This document shows positions 8,358 to 17,337 of a DNA stretch of 64,000 bases, in pieces (within the stretch, counting starts at the first letter, position 1; each line of letters starts with the position of its first letter). Origin of the DNA: Agrilactobacillus composti DSM 18527 = JCM 14202. GTDB taxonomy: Bacteria; Bacillota; Bacilli; Lactobacillales; Lactobacillaceae. The stretch covers positions 62,001 through 126,000 of the forward strand of contig NZ_AZGA01000020.1 in the NCBI RefSeq assembly GCF_001436375.1, in the 5' to 3' direction. The notes below the pieces were generated by a model that searched no databases, had not been told where the DNA came from, and was given only the letters and a program-made list of their open reading frames with translations. Position numbers and translations under genes: made by a program.

Positions 8358-9188
8358 ATGAAAATTACCATTGAATTATTAGATGCCCAGGGTCAAGTAA
8401 AATCCGGGGCGATTTCTTCAGACCAAGACCCCATTGATTACCGCCAAAGCGGCGAGAACTTAGTGGCCTTTGGTACCAAGGCCATGACTTGGGAAGCCGG
8501 GGACCAAATCAAAGTGACCACCGAAAAACCTCAGCAATACCTGTGGGTGCAATTAGACGAGACCCTGGCCCCCAGTTTGGTATACCTCGCCGGTACCCAG
8601 TGGACTTATCAAATGCCCTTTGCCGAGAAGCTGATCCCCAGTCAATTGGACACCAGTTTTCACTCAACCCGCCATTACCTGGCGGTACGCTTGGCCCAAC
8701 CCTTTGAAGTCAACCGCTATCAAAATCTAGCCTTAAACACCCACGATCAGTATCACGAGACCGGCCTGTATCCCCATGCCAAAGCCAATGTGGAAACCCG
8801 GGGGGAATCGGTATTCTTCGCCAAAAATGCCATTGATGGTAAACTGGCCAATCTGGCCCATGGGTCTTATCCCTTCCAATCCTGGGGCATCAACCAGCAG
8901 GCGGACGCGGCCTTGACGGTGGAATTTGGGCGCACCGTGGCAGTGGATCGGGTGGACCTGTTATTCCGGGGGGATTATCCCCACGACAGCTATTGGACCC
9001 AGGTCACGTTAGCCTTTTCCGATGGCAGTACCCTGAAGTTAGACACGGCGAAGGATTTGAATTTACAAACTTTCAAGTTCGCTAGCCGCCAAGTCCAATG
9101 GGTACAATTAAAAGATTTACAAAAAGCTGGGGATGACTCCCCATTTCCAGCCCTGACTCAAATTGAAGTCTATGGCTACAACCTTTAA
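8358..9188 (+). CDS. Cytosolic protein with F5/8 type C-like domain
   Basis: 276 aa protein of unknown role. Residues about 115-275 look like a galactose-binding (F5/8 type C, discoidin-like) jelly roll: an NLALNTHDQ start, an AIDGKLAN loop, SWGINQQADAALTVEFG, the FRGDYPHDSYW strand, FSDGSTLKL, and a C-terminal IEVYGYNL strand. The first 110 residues form a separate beta-rich region. There is no signal peptide, so it should act inside the cell beside the glycosidases, perhaps as a carbohydrate-binding accessory or an uncharacterised enzyme. SD AAAGGAG lies upstream of the ATG. It sits 21 bp after the xylosidase and 13 bp before the GH28-like gene. Confidence 0.75.
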   Translation: MKITIELLDAQGQVKSGAISSDQDPIDYRQSGENLVAFGTKAMTWEAGDQIKVTTEKPQQYLWVQLDETLAPSLVYLAGTQWTYQMPFAEKLIPSQLDTSFHSTRHYLAVRLAQPFEVNRYQNLALNTHDQYHETGLYPHAKANVETRGESVFFAKNAIDGKLANLAHGSYPFQSWGINQQADAALTVEFGRTVAVDRVDLLFRGDYPHDSYWTQVTLAFSDGSTLKLDTAKDLNLQTFKFASRQVQWVQLKDLQKAGDDSPFPALTQIEVYGYNL

Positions 9189-9201
9189 GAAAGCAGGTTT
9201 T

Positions 9202-10365
9202 ATGATGCCAACCTATCCAGTTACCGATTATGGGGTCAAACCCAACTACCAAACCAGCCAAACCGCGGCCATTCAAGCGGTGATCGACCAGTGCCATGCA
9301 GCGGGCGGCGGCCAAATCACCTTTCCCAAAGGCTACTACCACACCGGAGGCCTGCGTTTATACAGCGACATGACCCTATATTTACAAAGCGGGGCTTGGA
9401 TCGTGGGCAGTACGGATTTAGCCGACTACCAAGATTTTCATATCCCCAGTTCTATTCAATACCTACAAGATCCCGAATACATCCAAGCCTGGCACTTGCC
9501 ACCCTATTATTTCTACGCCTTGATTCAAGCTTTTCATGAAAAAAATATTACGATTGTGGGGGAAAACAACTCTGGCTTTGACGGCCGGGATTTGTGGGAT
9601 ACCCGAGGTGAAGAGGGCTTCCGGGGCCCCATGGGTGTTATTTTATCTGGCTGTCAAAAGGTGACCTTAAAGGGTTACCAGTTCAAAAATAGTGCCAACT
9701 GGTCCCACTGTTTAGACGCCTGCCAGGATTTGACCGTTCAACATGTTTCTATTTACGCTGGCCATGATGGCTTTAATTTGCATCACTCCCAAAATATCCT
9801 GATTGAAGACTGTCTGTTAGAAACCGGCGACGATGCCTTTGCCGGCTATGATGTCAGCGACCTGGTAGCCCGCAATTGTGAGGTGCGTACGGCTTGTAAC
9901 GGGGCCCGCATTGGCGGCCACAACTTGGTCTTTGACGGGGTCAATTTCAAAGGCCCCGGCACCTATCCCCATATTTCCGAAGGCACTTATTACACCCATG
10001 CCATTTTGAAATATTACGCCGTGATTCCAGAACAGTACCGCTACGACACCGGGGCCATCACCTTTAAAAATTGTCAGGTGGACCAAGCCTATCGTCTGGT
10101 GATCTACGACTATGGCGACCACGCCCTAATGCATGAAGCCCAACCGTTAACGAATCTGACCTTTGAAAATATGACCATCAATGGCCTGAGCCACACCTCT
10201 ACCGTCTACGGCCGTCAACACCCCCTGACCCTAACCTTCAAAGACTGTCAAATTACCAACGTCAGTACGCCGTTCTTGCAGTATGATGACGCCGTGAATT
10301 TGCAGATCGACGAAAAATTAACCGCTACCGCCGCTGCCCTTTTTCAGAAAACAAAGCCGGCCTAA
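9202..10365 (+). CDS. GH28-like right-handed beta-helix glycosidase
   Basis: 387 aa parallel beta-helix protein of the polygalacturonase/pectate lyase superfamily. The N-terminus (VTDYGVKPN, TAAIQAVIDQCHAAGGGQITFPKG) is the standard GH28 opening. Candidate active-site motifs are GHDGFNLHHSQN and ETGDDAFAGY, standing where GH28 has NTDG and GDDC. The downstream GHG and RIK motifs are not clear, so activity may deviate from polygalacturonase. No signal peptide is present, implying action on imported oligosaccharides. The start ATG at 9202 (or 9205) has only a weak GCAGG SD. It closes the enzyme part of the operon, followed by the GntR regulator. Confidence 0.8.
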   Translation: MMPTYPVTDYGVKPNYQTSQTAAIQAVIDQCHAAGGGQITFPKGYYHTGGLRLYSDMTLYLQSGAWIVGSTDLADYQDFHIPSSIQYLQDPEYIQAWHLPPYYFYALIQAFHEKNITIVGENNSGFDGRDLWDTRGEEGFRGPMGVILSGCQKVTLKGYQFKNSANWSHCLDACQDLTVQHVSIYAGHDGFNLHHSQNILIEDCLLETGDDAFAGYDVSDLVARNCEVRTACNGARIGGHNLVFDGVNFKGPGTYPHISEGTYYTHAILKYYAVIPEQYRYDTGAITFKNCQVDQAYRLVIYDYGDHALMHEAQPLTNLTFENMTINGLSHTSTVYGRQHPLTLTFKDCQITNVSTPFLQYDDAVNLQIDEKLTATAAALFQKTKPA

Positions 10366-10419
10366 AAAACTTGGCTTGAAAAAGCCCTCTTAGCTGACCA
10401 GCCCGCCTCAATAGTGATA

Positions 10420-10428
10420 TGCTATACT
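10420..10428 (+). promoter_or_regulatory. Extended -10 promoter for the GntR regulator
   Basis: TGcTATACT is an extended -10 element 28 bp before the GTG start; no good -35 is visible. It suggests the regulator has its own promoter in addition to operon read-through. Confidence 0.5.
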
Positions 10429-10455
10429 CAAATCCAAGAGAGCGAGGAGGTCATC

Positions 10456-11178
10456 GTGGCAGATTTAGTTTATCAAAGGGTAATTAGCGCGTTACAGCAA
10501 CAAATCAATCAAGGTAAATTCGCAGACTTAAAATTACCAAACGAGCGTGTGCTGGCTGAAGAATTTAACGTCAGCCGCAGCAGTGTCAAAAAGGCACTGA
10601 ACAGTTTGATCCAACGGGGGATGATTTTTCAAAAACAGGGGGCTGGGACTTTTATCAACCCGCTTTATTTGAAAAATCGCCCCATGTACAACATTTCCGG
10701 GGATAACGTTGGGGTCACGGATATGTATCAAAAAGACGGCCAACATCCAGACATTCAAGTGCTGGGGTTTAAAGTCTTGCCCGCTAAGCCAGAAATTCAA
10801 GAAGCTTTATTTCTGGAGCCTGGGGAATTTGTTTACGAAATCCAGCGACTGCGGGCCTTTGACGACCAGCCATTTATGATTGAAGATGGCTTTGTTCCCG
10901 TCAAATTAGTCCCCGACCTCACGGAGAAAATGATTGCCGGCTCCTTGTATAATTATTTGCAAGAATCCCGCAATATTTTTGTGACCCGGTCATTTTTGAC
11001 CATCTCCGCAGACGTGTCCAACAAGCAAGACCAAAAATTGTTGAAATTAAAACCAGTTGAACCCGTTGGTGTGATGGAAGGTATCTTCTTTACCGATCGG
11101 GGCACACCCATCGAATTTTCCCACATGCGCTTGCACTATAAATTCATGCGTTACAACACGTTTACCGCTTTAAATTAA
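10456..11178 (+). CDS. GntR-family regulator with UTRA domain
   Basis: HutC/TreR-type transcription factor (240 aa). A winged helix at residues 1-70 (KLPNERVLAEEFNVSRSSVKKALNSL) binds DNA, and a UTRA ligand-binding domain at about 80-235 senses a sugar phosphate or related effector. The GTG start at 10456 is chosen because AGGAGG ends 5 bp upstream; upstream in-frame codons have no SD. As the last gene of the operon it is the likely repressor of the 1-10365 cluster. Its operator would be upstream of the first PTS gene, outside this window. Confidence 0.9.
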   Translation: MADLVYQRVISALQQQINQGKFADLKLPNERVLAEEFNVSRSSVKKALNSLIQRGMIFQKQGAGTFINPLYLKNRPMYNISGDNVGVTDMYQKDGQHPDIQVLGFKVLPAKPEIQEALFLEPGEFVYEIQRLRAFDDQPFMIEDGFVPVKLVPDLTEKMIAGSLYNYLQESRNIFVTRSFLTISADVSNKQDQKLLKLKPVEPVGVMEGIFFTDRGTPIEFSHMRLHYKFMRYNTFTALN

Positions 11179-11206
11179 AATTGGTACGTTCCTTTTTTAA
11201 AATTGG

Positions 11207-11235
11207 TTGACATTTTGGATTTATTCGATTATGAT
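11207..11235 (+). promoter_or_regulatory. Strong sigma-A promoter of phosphoketolase
   Basis: TTGACA (11207-11212), 17 bp spacer, TATGAT (11230-11235). Only one base of the -10 departs from consensus. The predicted transcript has a leader of roughly 90 nt before the xfp start. Confidence 0.85.
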
Positions 11236-11333
11236 GTGGGGGAAGTTGATATTAAAAGTGTGCGCCGATAAATTTGTTCGATTTTGGCCATACGATTTCT
11301 TTACCGTTAGACAATTTAGGAGGGTGTATTTGC

Positions 11334-13718
11334 ATGGTAGATACAAAAGCACAAACAGATTATTCTTCCAAAGAGTACTTTGACTTATTAGACAAATATT
11401 GGCGCGCTGCCAACTACATTTCTGTTGGTCAATTATACTTAAAAGATAATCCGTTATTGAAACGGCCCCTAAAGGCCACTGATCTCAAGGTTCATCCAAT
11501 TGGACACTGGGGTACAATTTCTGGTCAAAACTTTATTTATGCCCATTTAGATCGTGTTATCAATAAATACAACTTAAATATGTTCTACATCGAAGGTCCC
11601 GGTCATGGTGGCCAAGTCATGGTTTCAAACGCCTACTTGGACGGCAGCTACACTGAGATTTATCCACGTATTACTGAAGATACAACCGGCTTACAACGCC
11701 TATTCAAACAATTCTCATTCCCTGGTGGGGTAGCCAGCCATGCGGCAGCTGAAACACCAGGTTCTATCCATGAAGGTGGGGAATTAGGTTACTCCATTTC
11801 CCATGGTGTGGGTGCGATTTTTGATAACCCTGATGTTATCGCGGCTACGGTTGTTGGTGATGGTGAAGCTGAAACTGGTCCTTTGGCTGGTTCTTGGTTC
11901 TCTAACGTCTTCATCAACCCAGTAAATGATGGGGCAATTTTGCCAATCTTGAACTTAAATGGTTTCAAGATTGCTAACCCGACTATCTTGGCACGTAAAT
12001 CAGACGAAGAATTACAAAAATACTTTGAAGGCTTAGGTTGGGAACCAATCTTTGTTGAAGGCGACGATCCTCAAAAACTTCATCCAGAACTTGCTAAAGC
12101 GATGGATCAAGCCGTTGAAGGCATCAAAGCTATTCAAGACAAGGCCCGTAAAGCACCAGCCGACGAAGCAACTCGCCCAGTATGGCCAATGATCATCTTC
12201 CGTGCCCCTAAAGGCTGGACTGGTCCTAAGACTTGGAACGGCGAACCTATCGAAGATTCTTATCGTGCCCATCAGATTCCAATTCCTGTTGACCAATTAG
12301 ACACACAACATGCTGATGCCTTGGTTGACTGGTTGAAATCTTACAAGCCAGAAGAATTATTTGATGATAATGGCACATTATTACCTGAAATCAAAGCCAT
12401 TGCCCCAACTGGGGACCAACGGATGGCTAAAAACCCAATCACAAACGGTGGGATCGATCCTAAACCTTTGAACTTACCAGATTGGCGTGACTATGCTTTA
12501 GATAACACTAAACATGGTGATAACGAAGCCCAAGACATGGTTGAATTAGGTAAATTCTATCGGGATGTTATCCGTAACAACCCTAAGAACTTCCGTATCT
12601 TTGGCCCAGATGAAACAGCTTCAAACCGTCTACAAGACGTCTTTGAAACAACTGGCCGTCAATGGATGGAACCAATTCGCCCTGGCAATGACTCTGACAT
12701 GACCCCTGCTGGTCGGGTAATTGATTCCCAATTATCTGAACATCAAGACGAAGGTTGGCTTGAAGGTTATACTTTAACTGGCCGTCATGGTGTCTTTGCC
12801 AGTTACGAAGCCTTCTTACGGGTCGTTGACTCTATGTTGACCCAACACTTCAAGTGGATCCGTAAAGCTGACGAATTACCTTGGCGTAACAAGTATCCTT
12901 CATTGAACGTCATCTCTGCTTCTACTTCTTTCCAACAAGACCATAACGGTTATACCCACCAAGATCCTGGTGTATTGACTCACTTGTCTGAAAAGAAACC
13001 GAAGTACATCCGTGAATACTTGCCTGCTGATACCAACACTTTGTTGGCTGTTATGCATAAAGCATTAGGGATGCAACAAACCTTGAACTTAACAGTTGCT
13101 TCTAAGCATCCAAGACCACAATTCTACACGGTCCAAGAAGCAGAACAATTAGTTGACCAAGGCTTGAAAGTTATCGACTGGGCTAGCACCACTAAAGCCG
13201 GCGAAGAACCTGATGTTGTTATCGCAGCAGCTGGGACTGAACCTAACTTGGAAGCCTTAGCTTCAATTTCCATCTTGCACAAACAATTCCCTGATTTGAA
13301 GATTCGTTTCATCAACGTTGTTGACTTGTTGAAGTTACGTCATCCGTCTGAAGACCCTCGTGGTTTGAGTGATGAAGAATTTGACAACTACTTTACAGCT
13401 GACAAACCAGTCATCTTTGCTTTCCACGGCTACGAAGACTTGATCCAAAGCATCTTCTTCAAACGCCATAACCATAACTTATATGTTCATGGTTACCGTG
13501 AAGATGGGGATATCACTACACCATTTGATATCCGGGTTATGAACGAATTGGATCGTTATCATTTAGCTAAAGATGCTGCAACTTCTGTTTACGGCACTAA
13601 GGCTGCTGAGTTCAACTCTGCCATGGATGATAAACTCCAAAAACACCACGACTACATTCGCGCTGAGGGTACTGACTTAGACGAAGTGAACGACTGGAAA
13701 TGGGAACCACTGAACTAA
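11334..13718 (+). CDS. xfp: Xylulose-5-phosphate/fructose-6-phosphate phosphoketolase
   Basis: Thiamine-diphosphate enzyme (794 aa) that splits xylulose-5-P, and often fructose-6-P, into acetyl-P and glyceraldehyde-3-P or erythrose-4-P. It is the key step of pentose and heterolactic metabolism. Typical stretches are [47 protein letters not shown] and the ThDP-binding [14 protein letters not shown]. The ATG at 11334 is preceded by AGGAGGG; length fits the family (about 790). Codon use is much more biased than in neighbours, as expected for a highly expressed gene. It would take the pentoses released by the flanking glycosidase loci. A weak hairpin with a T-run (about 13724-13763) follows the stop. 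Confidence 0.97.
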   Translation: MVDTKAQTDYSSKEYFDLLDKYWRAANYISVGQLYLKDNPLLKRPLKATDLKVHPIGHWGTISGQNFIYAHLDRVINKYNLNMFYIEGPGHGGQVMVSNAYLDGSYTEIYPRITEDTTGLQRLFKQFSFPGGVASHAAAETPGSIHEGGELGYSISHGVGAIFDNPDVIAATVVGDGEAETGPLAGSWFSNVFINPVNDGAILPILNLNGFKIANPTILARKSDEELQKYFEGLGWEPIFVEGDDPQKLHPELAKAMDQAVEGIKAIQDKARKAPADEATRPVWPMIIFRAPKGWTGPKTWNGEPIEDSYRAHQIPIPVDQLDTQHADALVDWLKSYKPEELFDDNGTLLPEIKAIAPTGDQRMAKNPITNGGIDPKPLNLPDWRDYALDNTKHGDNEAQDMVELGKFYRDVIRNNPKNFRIFGPDETASNRLQDVFETTGRQWMEPIRPGNDSDMTPAGRVIDSQLSEHQDEGWLEGYTLTGRHGVFASYEAFLRVVDSMLTQHFKWIRKADELPWRNKYPSLNVISASTSFQQDHNGYTHQDPGVLTHLSEKKPKYIREYLPADTNTLLAVMHKALGMQQTLNLTVASKHPRPQFYTVQEAEQLVDQGLKVIDWASTTKAGEEPDVVIAAAGTEPNLEALASISILHKQFPDLKIRFINVVDLLKLRHPSEDPRGLSDEEFDNYFTADKPVIFAFHGYEDLIQSIFFKRHNHNLYVHGYREDGDITTPFDIRVMNELDRYHLAKDAATSVYGTKAAEFNSAMDDKLQKHHDYIRAEGTDLDEVNDWKWEPLN

Positions 13719-13883
13719 TTTAACCTGTGTTTCAAAGCGTGTTTTGCACAGACGCGCGTTTTTCCAAATAAAATAGATCAAAGCTTCAAGGGGTCCGTCC
13801 AACCCTTTGGGACAAGCGCCAAAACCATGTACTAAATTGAAGTCATACTTCAAAGTAATAACCTCAAATCAAATATTACAAAA

Positions 13884-13927
13884 AATCGCCATCATTTCAG
13901 AAGCGCAGCTGAAATGGTGGCGGTTTT
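13884..13927. terminator. Bidirectional terminator between xfp and the serine dehydratase fragment
   Basis: Stem CGCCATCATTTCAG (13887-13900) with CTGAAATGGTGGCG (13909-13922), one G-U pair, flanked by an A-tract on the left and TTTTT on the right. It closely resembles the hairpin at 21912-21957. Confidence 0.85.
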
Positions 13928-13943
13928 TGTGCATAGACGAATT

Positions 13944-14402
13944 TTATTTAAAACTGGAACCGAAAGAAAGAGCGCGTTTAAAGCCATCGACTTCAGAAAT
14001 TTGAATATTTCCACCGCCGATTGAAATGCCAGTAACCGTTAAGATACGCGGTCCCTTTGTGAGCCGTAACTGGACTGTATTGGGGTGCTCAGACTTTTCT
14101 TGTTTTAAAACGAATGAGATTTTAATACCAATTTCAGAAGCGATTTTCAAAGCTTCGCTTAGGTCTGGATCATCTGGTGCCATACCCAACAGACCTGCAA
14201 CTAAAGCAACATCGGTGCCATGGCCCTGATATGTTTCTGCGAATGATTCATATAAGTAAATCACCACAGCGTCCGGTTGTGCGCCAAAAATTCGTCGGGC
14301 AACCTTCCCAATTCGCGCGGCTCCAGCTGTGTGAGAACTACTGGGACCAATCATAATAGGACCAATGATATCAAAAACACTTGAATAGTTTGATTGTGAC
14401 AT
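13944..14402 (-). pseudogene. sdaAB: Truncated L-serine dehydratase beta subunit lacking the ACT domain
   Basis: The first 152 residues match the beta subunit of iron-sulfur L-serine dehydratase (serine to pyruvate and ammonia): SVFDIIGPIMIGPSSSHTAGAARIG, HGTDVALVAGLLG, SIGGGNIQISEVDGF. Family members are about 220 aa and end with an ACT domain; this one stops just where that domain should begin. No alpha subunit (sdaAA), which carries the cluster-binding cysteines, is present nearby. The start ATG at 14402 follows an upstream in-frame stretch without family similarity. It follows the M20 fragment by 22 bp. Probably non-functional, unless the alpha subunit is encoded elsewhere and the ACT domain is dispensable. 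Confidence 0.7.
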
Positions 14403-14424
14403 GAGATAATCTCTTTTTGAAGTC

Positions 14425-15856
14425 TTATTTCGGTGAAACTTCCGCCGGAATTGCTGATTTATAAACAGTCCCATTTAATGTCTTTTGATGTTCTGCTTTT
14501 GCTTGGGCGATTAATTCAGGCTCAGTTAATAAATCATATGCAGTTGCTGCAATAGTTTTACCAGCTGATAGTAAGCCTTCGTGAGCAATATTTGATTTAC
14601 CATTGGCAACCCACTGCCAGCTATGAGGTGGTGTGCCTTGTGGTTCACAGCCAACCATAACTTGGGCCGTCGGACAAACCCAACTGACATCCCCGACATC
14701 TGTTGAACCAGATGTTTCTTCAGAGAAAATTAAGGGCTGGACTTGTTCAGCGATTGGTAAAGAAGCTAAGCGTTGAATTTCTTTGGCACCTGCTTCAGGT
14801 GCGAACTGTTGCGCACGATTTATTAAAGCTTCTTTGCTGGCAGGGGTTAAACTATCGTAATAGCGCTGGGCATATTCAAGATCGGCTTGATTCAAATTTA
14901 GTTTACCTTCAGTTAACAGATTTTCATACATTGCTGCTGTTAATACCTGATTTGGTAAGTAATTGTAACGCTGAATCAAAGTCAATTGTTAGTTCAGTTT
15001 CAGTCATCAATGCGGCACCTTGGGCGATTTTATTAATCCGCTGGTAGATAGCATCGACTTGTTCAATTTTTGGTGCACGGATGAAGTAATAGAGGCTGGA
15101 AGTTGGCTGGACGACGTTAGCAGATTCACCACCAGCGTCTATAAAGGCGTAATGAACACGGGCATCGTCAATGATGTGTTCTCGCAAGAACTGTACACCA
15201 ATATTCATCAGTTCAGCGGCATCAAGGGCGCTACGACCATGCTCTGGCGCTGCAGCGGCATGAGCCGAAACACCTTTGAAATTATAATAAACTTGATAAA
15301 CAGCTAAACTGCTGATCGACCAGGGACCACTAATATCCATAGGATGCCAGGCTAAGGCGACATCTAAGTTATCGAACAGGCCAGCTCTTGCCATATAGGC
15401 CTTGCCATAACCGCTTTCCTCTGCGGGACAGCCAAATAGCTTAATTGTCCCTTCAAGATGGTTTTCAGCCATATAGTCTTTAATACCCACTGCACCAGCT
15501 AGTGCACCAGTACCTAATAGATTATGGCCACAGCCTTGACCATTGCCACCAGGGGTTTCGGCCTGTTGCTCACCCAAATCGGCAACCTGGCTTAAACTAC
15601 CTAGGGCATCGTATTCAGCTAAGATACCAATAACTGGCTTGCCAGAACCATAAGTAGCGACGAAAGCATAATCCATATCCGCTAGACCCTTTTCAATGTC
15701 GAAACCTTCTTCTGCTAGAATTTCATAAAAAGGTTCTACGGATTTTTTGGTTGCGAAACGGGTTTCAGGTGTCGCCCAGATGCGATCGGCAGCTGCTGTA
15801 AATTTATCGCGTTTTGCTTCGATAAGTTCTGAGATATGTTTTTTTGGATTGGTCAT
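14425..15856 (-). pseudogene. Frameshifted M20D amidohydrolase (AbgB-like)
   Basis: Metallo-amidohydrolase of the AbgB (p-aminobenzoyl-glutamate hydrolase) type, split in two frames. The first frame (15856 down to about 14970) has GILAEYDALGS, GCGHNLLGTGALAGAVG, PAEESGYGKAYMA and a lid domain. The second (about 14985 to 14425) resumes with NYLPNQVLTAAMYENL and the C-terminal TPPHSWQWVA region. Together they give about 477 residues, the family length of about 480. The shift lies near 14965-14985 and fits one inserted or two deleted bases. Its ATG shares one base with the stop of the MFS gene upstream, so they form one operon. A sequencing error cannot be excluded from sequence alone. Confidence 0.8.
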
Positions 15857-17064
15857 TATTTTTTACCCCCGTTTTTCAATGTTAAAACTGTCAAACCACA
15901 AAGAATACTGGCAAGCGCCATGAATCCGAATGGAATAGTGAAAGAACCACCGCCGAGATTAATTAACTGACCCAAAATCATAGGTGCTAGAAAGCCACCC
16001 AACATACCACCAGTGTTGATGATGCCAATTGCGGATCCAATGATAGTACTATCCATAATTTTATGAGGTAGCGTGAAGATTGCTGTAAAAGCGGAAACAG
16101 AAATCATACTTAACAGTACCAAAGCAGTCATTGCTAAAATTAAATTGGTGGATAGCACAAAGACAACTACGAAAATAGCTGATAGAATTGTTGCCCCAAG
16201 AATGAATCCTTTTTCTCTGCCTAAGAATAATTTTGATAACAAAATACCGGCAAACATTGTTGCAATTGTTTGGAAGATTGCATTTACGGCTAGTAAATAA
16301 CCAACTTGGGTTATTGCCAAATCAAATTTTTGAGCTAAAACCGTTGGCAACCAGGAAATATTTCCATAAAGTAAAAAGTTTAATAAAAGCATTGCTGCAA
16401 ACAAGATCAATACATTACGATTGGCAATGACTTTTTTAAAGGGGATAGCAACGGTTTGCTGTTTTTTAGCGAATTGGACATCTTTAGGGACAAAGATACC
16501 TACTAAAATCAAAGCAATCGCGAACAAACTACCCAGGACTAAGTAGCCCAAACGCCAGCTTTGACTGATTAAATTGGCGCCTAAAGTAAAGGCAAGAATA
16601 CCGCCAATGCCAGAAGTTGATAGAATAACTGATTGAATAAATGTGCGCCGTTCTTTTGGGAAGTTACTGGAGATGGCTTTAGAGACACTTGGTGGATAAC
16701 CGCCATGGCCAATGCCTGCAAAAAAGCGAATTACCATGAAAAGCATTAAGCCACTGACAGCGCCAAAGGCAAAAGAAAATAAGGAAATGATGGCTAAAGA
16801 GAGCATCAAGACTTTTTTCGCGCCGATTTTATCGGCCAGCCAACCACCTGGAATTTGCATTAACGAGTAACCTAAGAAGAAAAGCGACATAATCAGACCA
16901 GCTTGACCGGAATTCAAATTGAATTGTTGAGAAATGGGGATGATTGCTGTTGAAACCATGGACTTATCCATATAAACCATTGAGTAACCAGCCATTAAGG
17001 CGAAGACAATACCAGCACTACTTTTACTAGAAACTTTTGTGACTTCACGAACCTTGCCATCCAT
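15856..17064 (-). CDS. MFS transporter
   Basis: Twelve-helix major facilitator (402 aa) of the anion:cation symporter/sugar-phosphate-like type. It shows DKSMVSTAIIPIS in helix 1, the loop 2-3 signature GGWLADKIGAKKV, and RFFAGIGHGGYPPS in helix 4. ATG at 17064 is chosen: GAGG lies 8 bp before it, whereas a GTG 9 bp earlier overlaps that SD. It overlaps the M20 gene by one base (TAATG), so it may once have imported that enzyme's substrate, an N-acyl amino acid or aminobenzoyl-glutamate-like compound. That role is inference. The partner enzyme is now frameshifted. Confidence 0.88.
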   Translation of the reverse strand: MDGKVREVTKVSSKSSAGIVFALMAGYSMVYMDKSMVSTAIIPISQQFNLNSGQAGLIMSLFFLGYSLMQIPGGWLADKIGAKKVLMLSLAIISLFSFAFGAVSGLMLFMVIRFFAGIGHGGYPPSVSKAISSNFPKERRTFIQSVILSTSGIGGILAFTLGANLISQSWRLGYLVLGSLFAIALILVGIFVPKDVQFAKKQQTVAIPFKKVIANRNVLILFAAMLLLNFLLYGNISWLPTVLAQKFDLAITQVGYLLAVNAIFQTIATMFAGILLSKLFLGREKGFILGATILSAIFVVVFVLSTNLILAMTALVLLSMISVSAFTAIFTLPHKIMDSTIIGSAIGIINTGGMLGGFLAPMILGQLINLGGGSFTIPFGFMALASILCGLTVLTLKNGGKK

Positions 17065-17118
17065 TTTGTACACCTCGTTTTATTTTTAAGTGATTATTAG
17101 GGTATAAGTTCATTCTAA

Positions 17119-17271
17119 AGAAAGCGCATACATAAAGCGTGGCGTATTTTGAGTAAAGCAGGCAATATTTTTGTGGAGTTTTACGAAGAAGTCGGTAATA
17201 AGCCAAAAGTGCCGTTAAGTTATTGCGCTGTGTTGAAGGTTAATGCAACTGATATTATTGTTGGACACTAA
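17119..17271 (+). other. Open-frame remnant without a start codon
   Basis: A frame of about 50 codons bounded by stops, without ATG, containing SKAGNIFVEFYEEVGNKPKV and ending DIIVGH. A GTG at 17173 is the only possible start and lacks a convincing SD. It may be a decayed gene fragment in the AT-rich block. The rest of 17065-17337 holds only the MFS upstream region and the terminator below. Confidence 0.25.
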
Positions 17272-17316
17272 AAAAGAATTGGTTAAGCCTGATTTTGCAA
17301 CAGGTTTAGCCAATTC
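17271..17316 (-). terminator. Terminator of the AraC/GH39 gene
   Basis: Stem GAATTGG...CCTG (17276-17290) with CAGG...CCAATTC (17301-17316). On the minus strand it is followed by a T-run (the plus-strand A-tract at 17271-17275), 22 bp after the stop of the regulator. Confidence 0.75.
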
Positions 17317-17337
17317 ATCTATGTGTCGAAGTTTAGA

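Noticed and set aside
13944-14402. Complete serine dehydratase
   Set aside because: The ACT domain and the alpha subunit are both missing.
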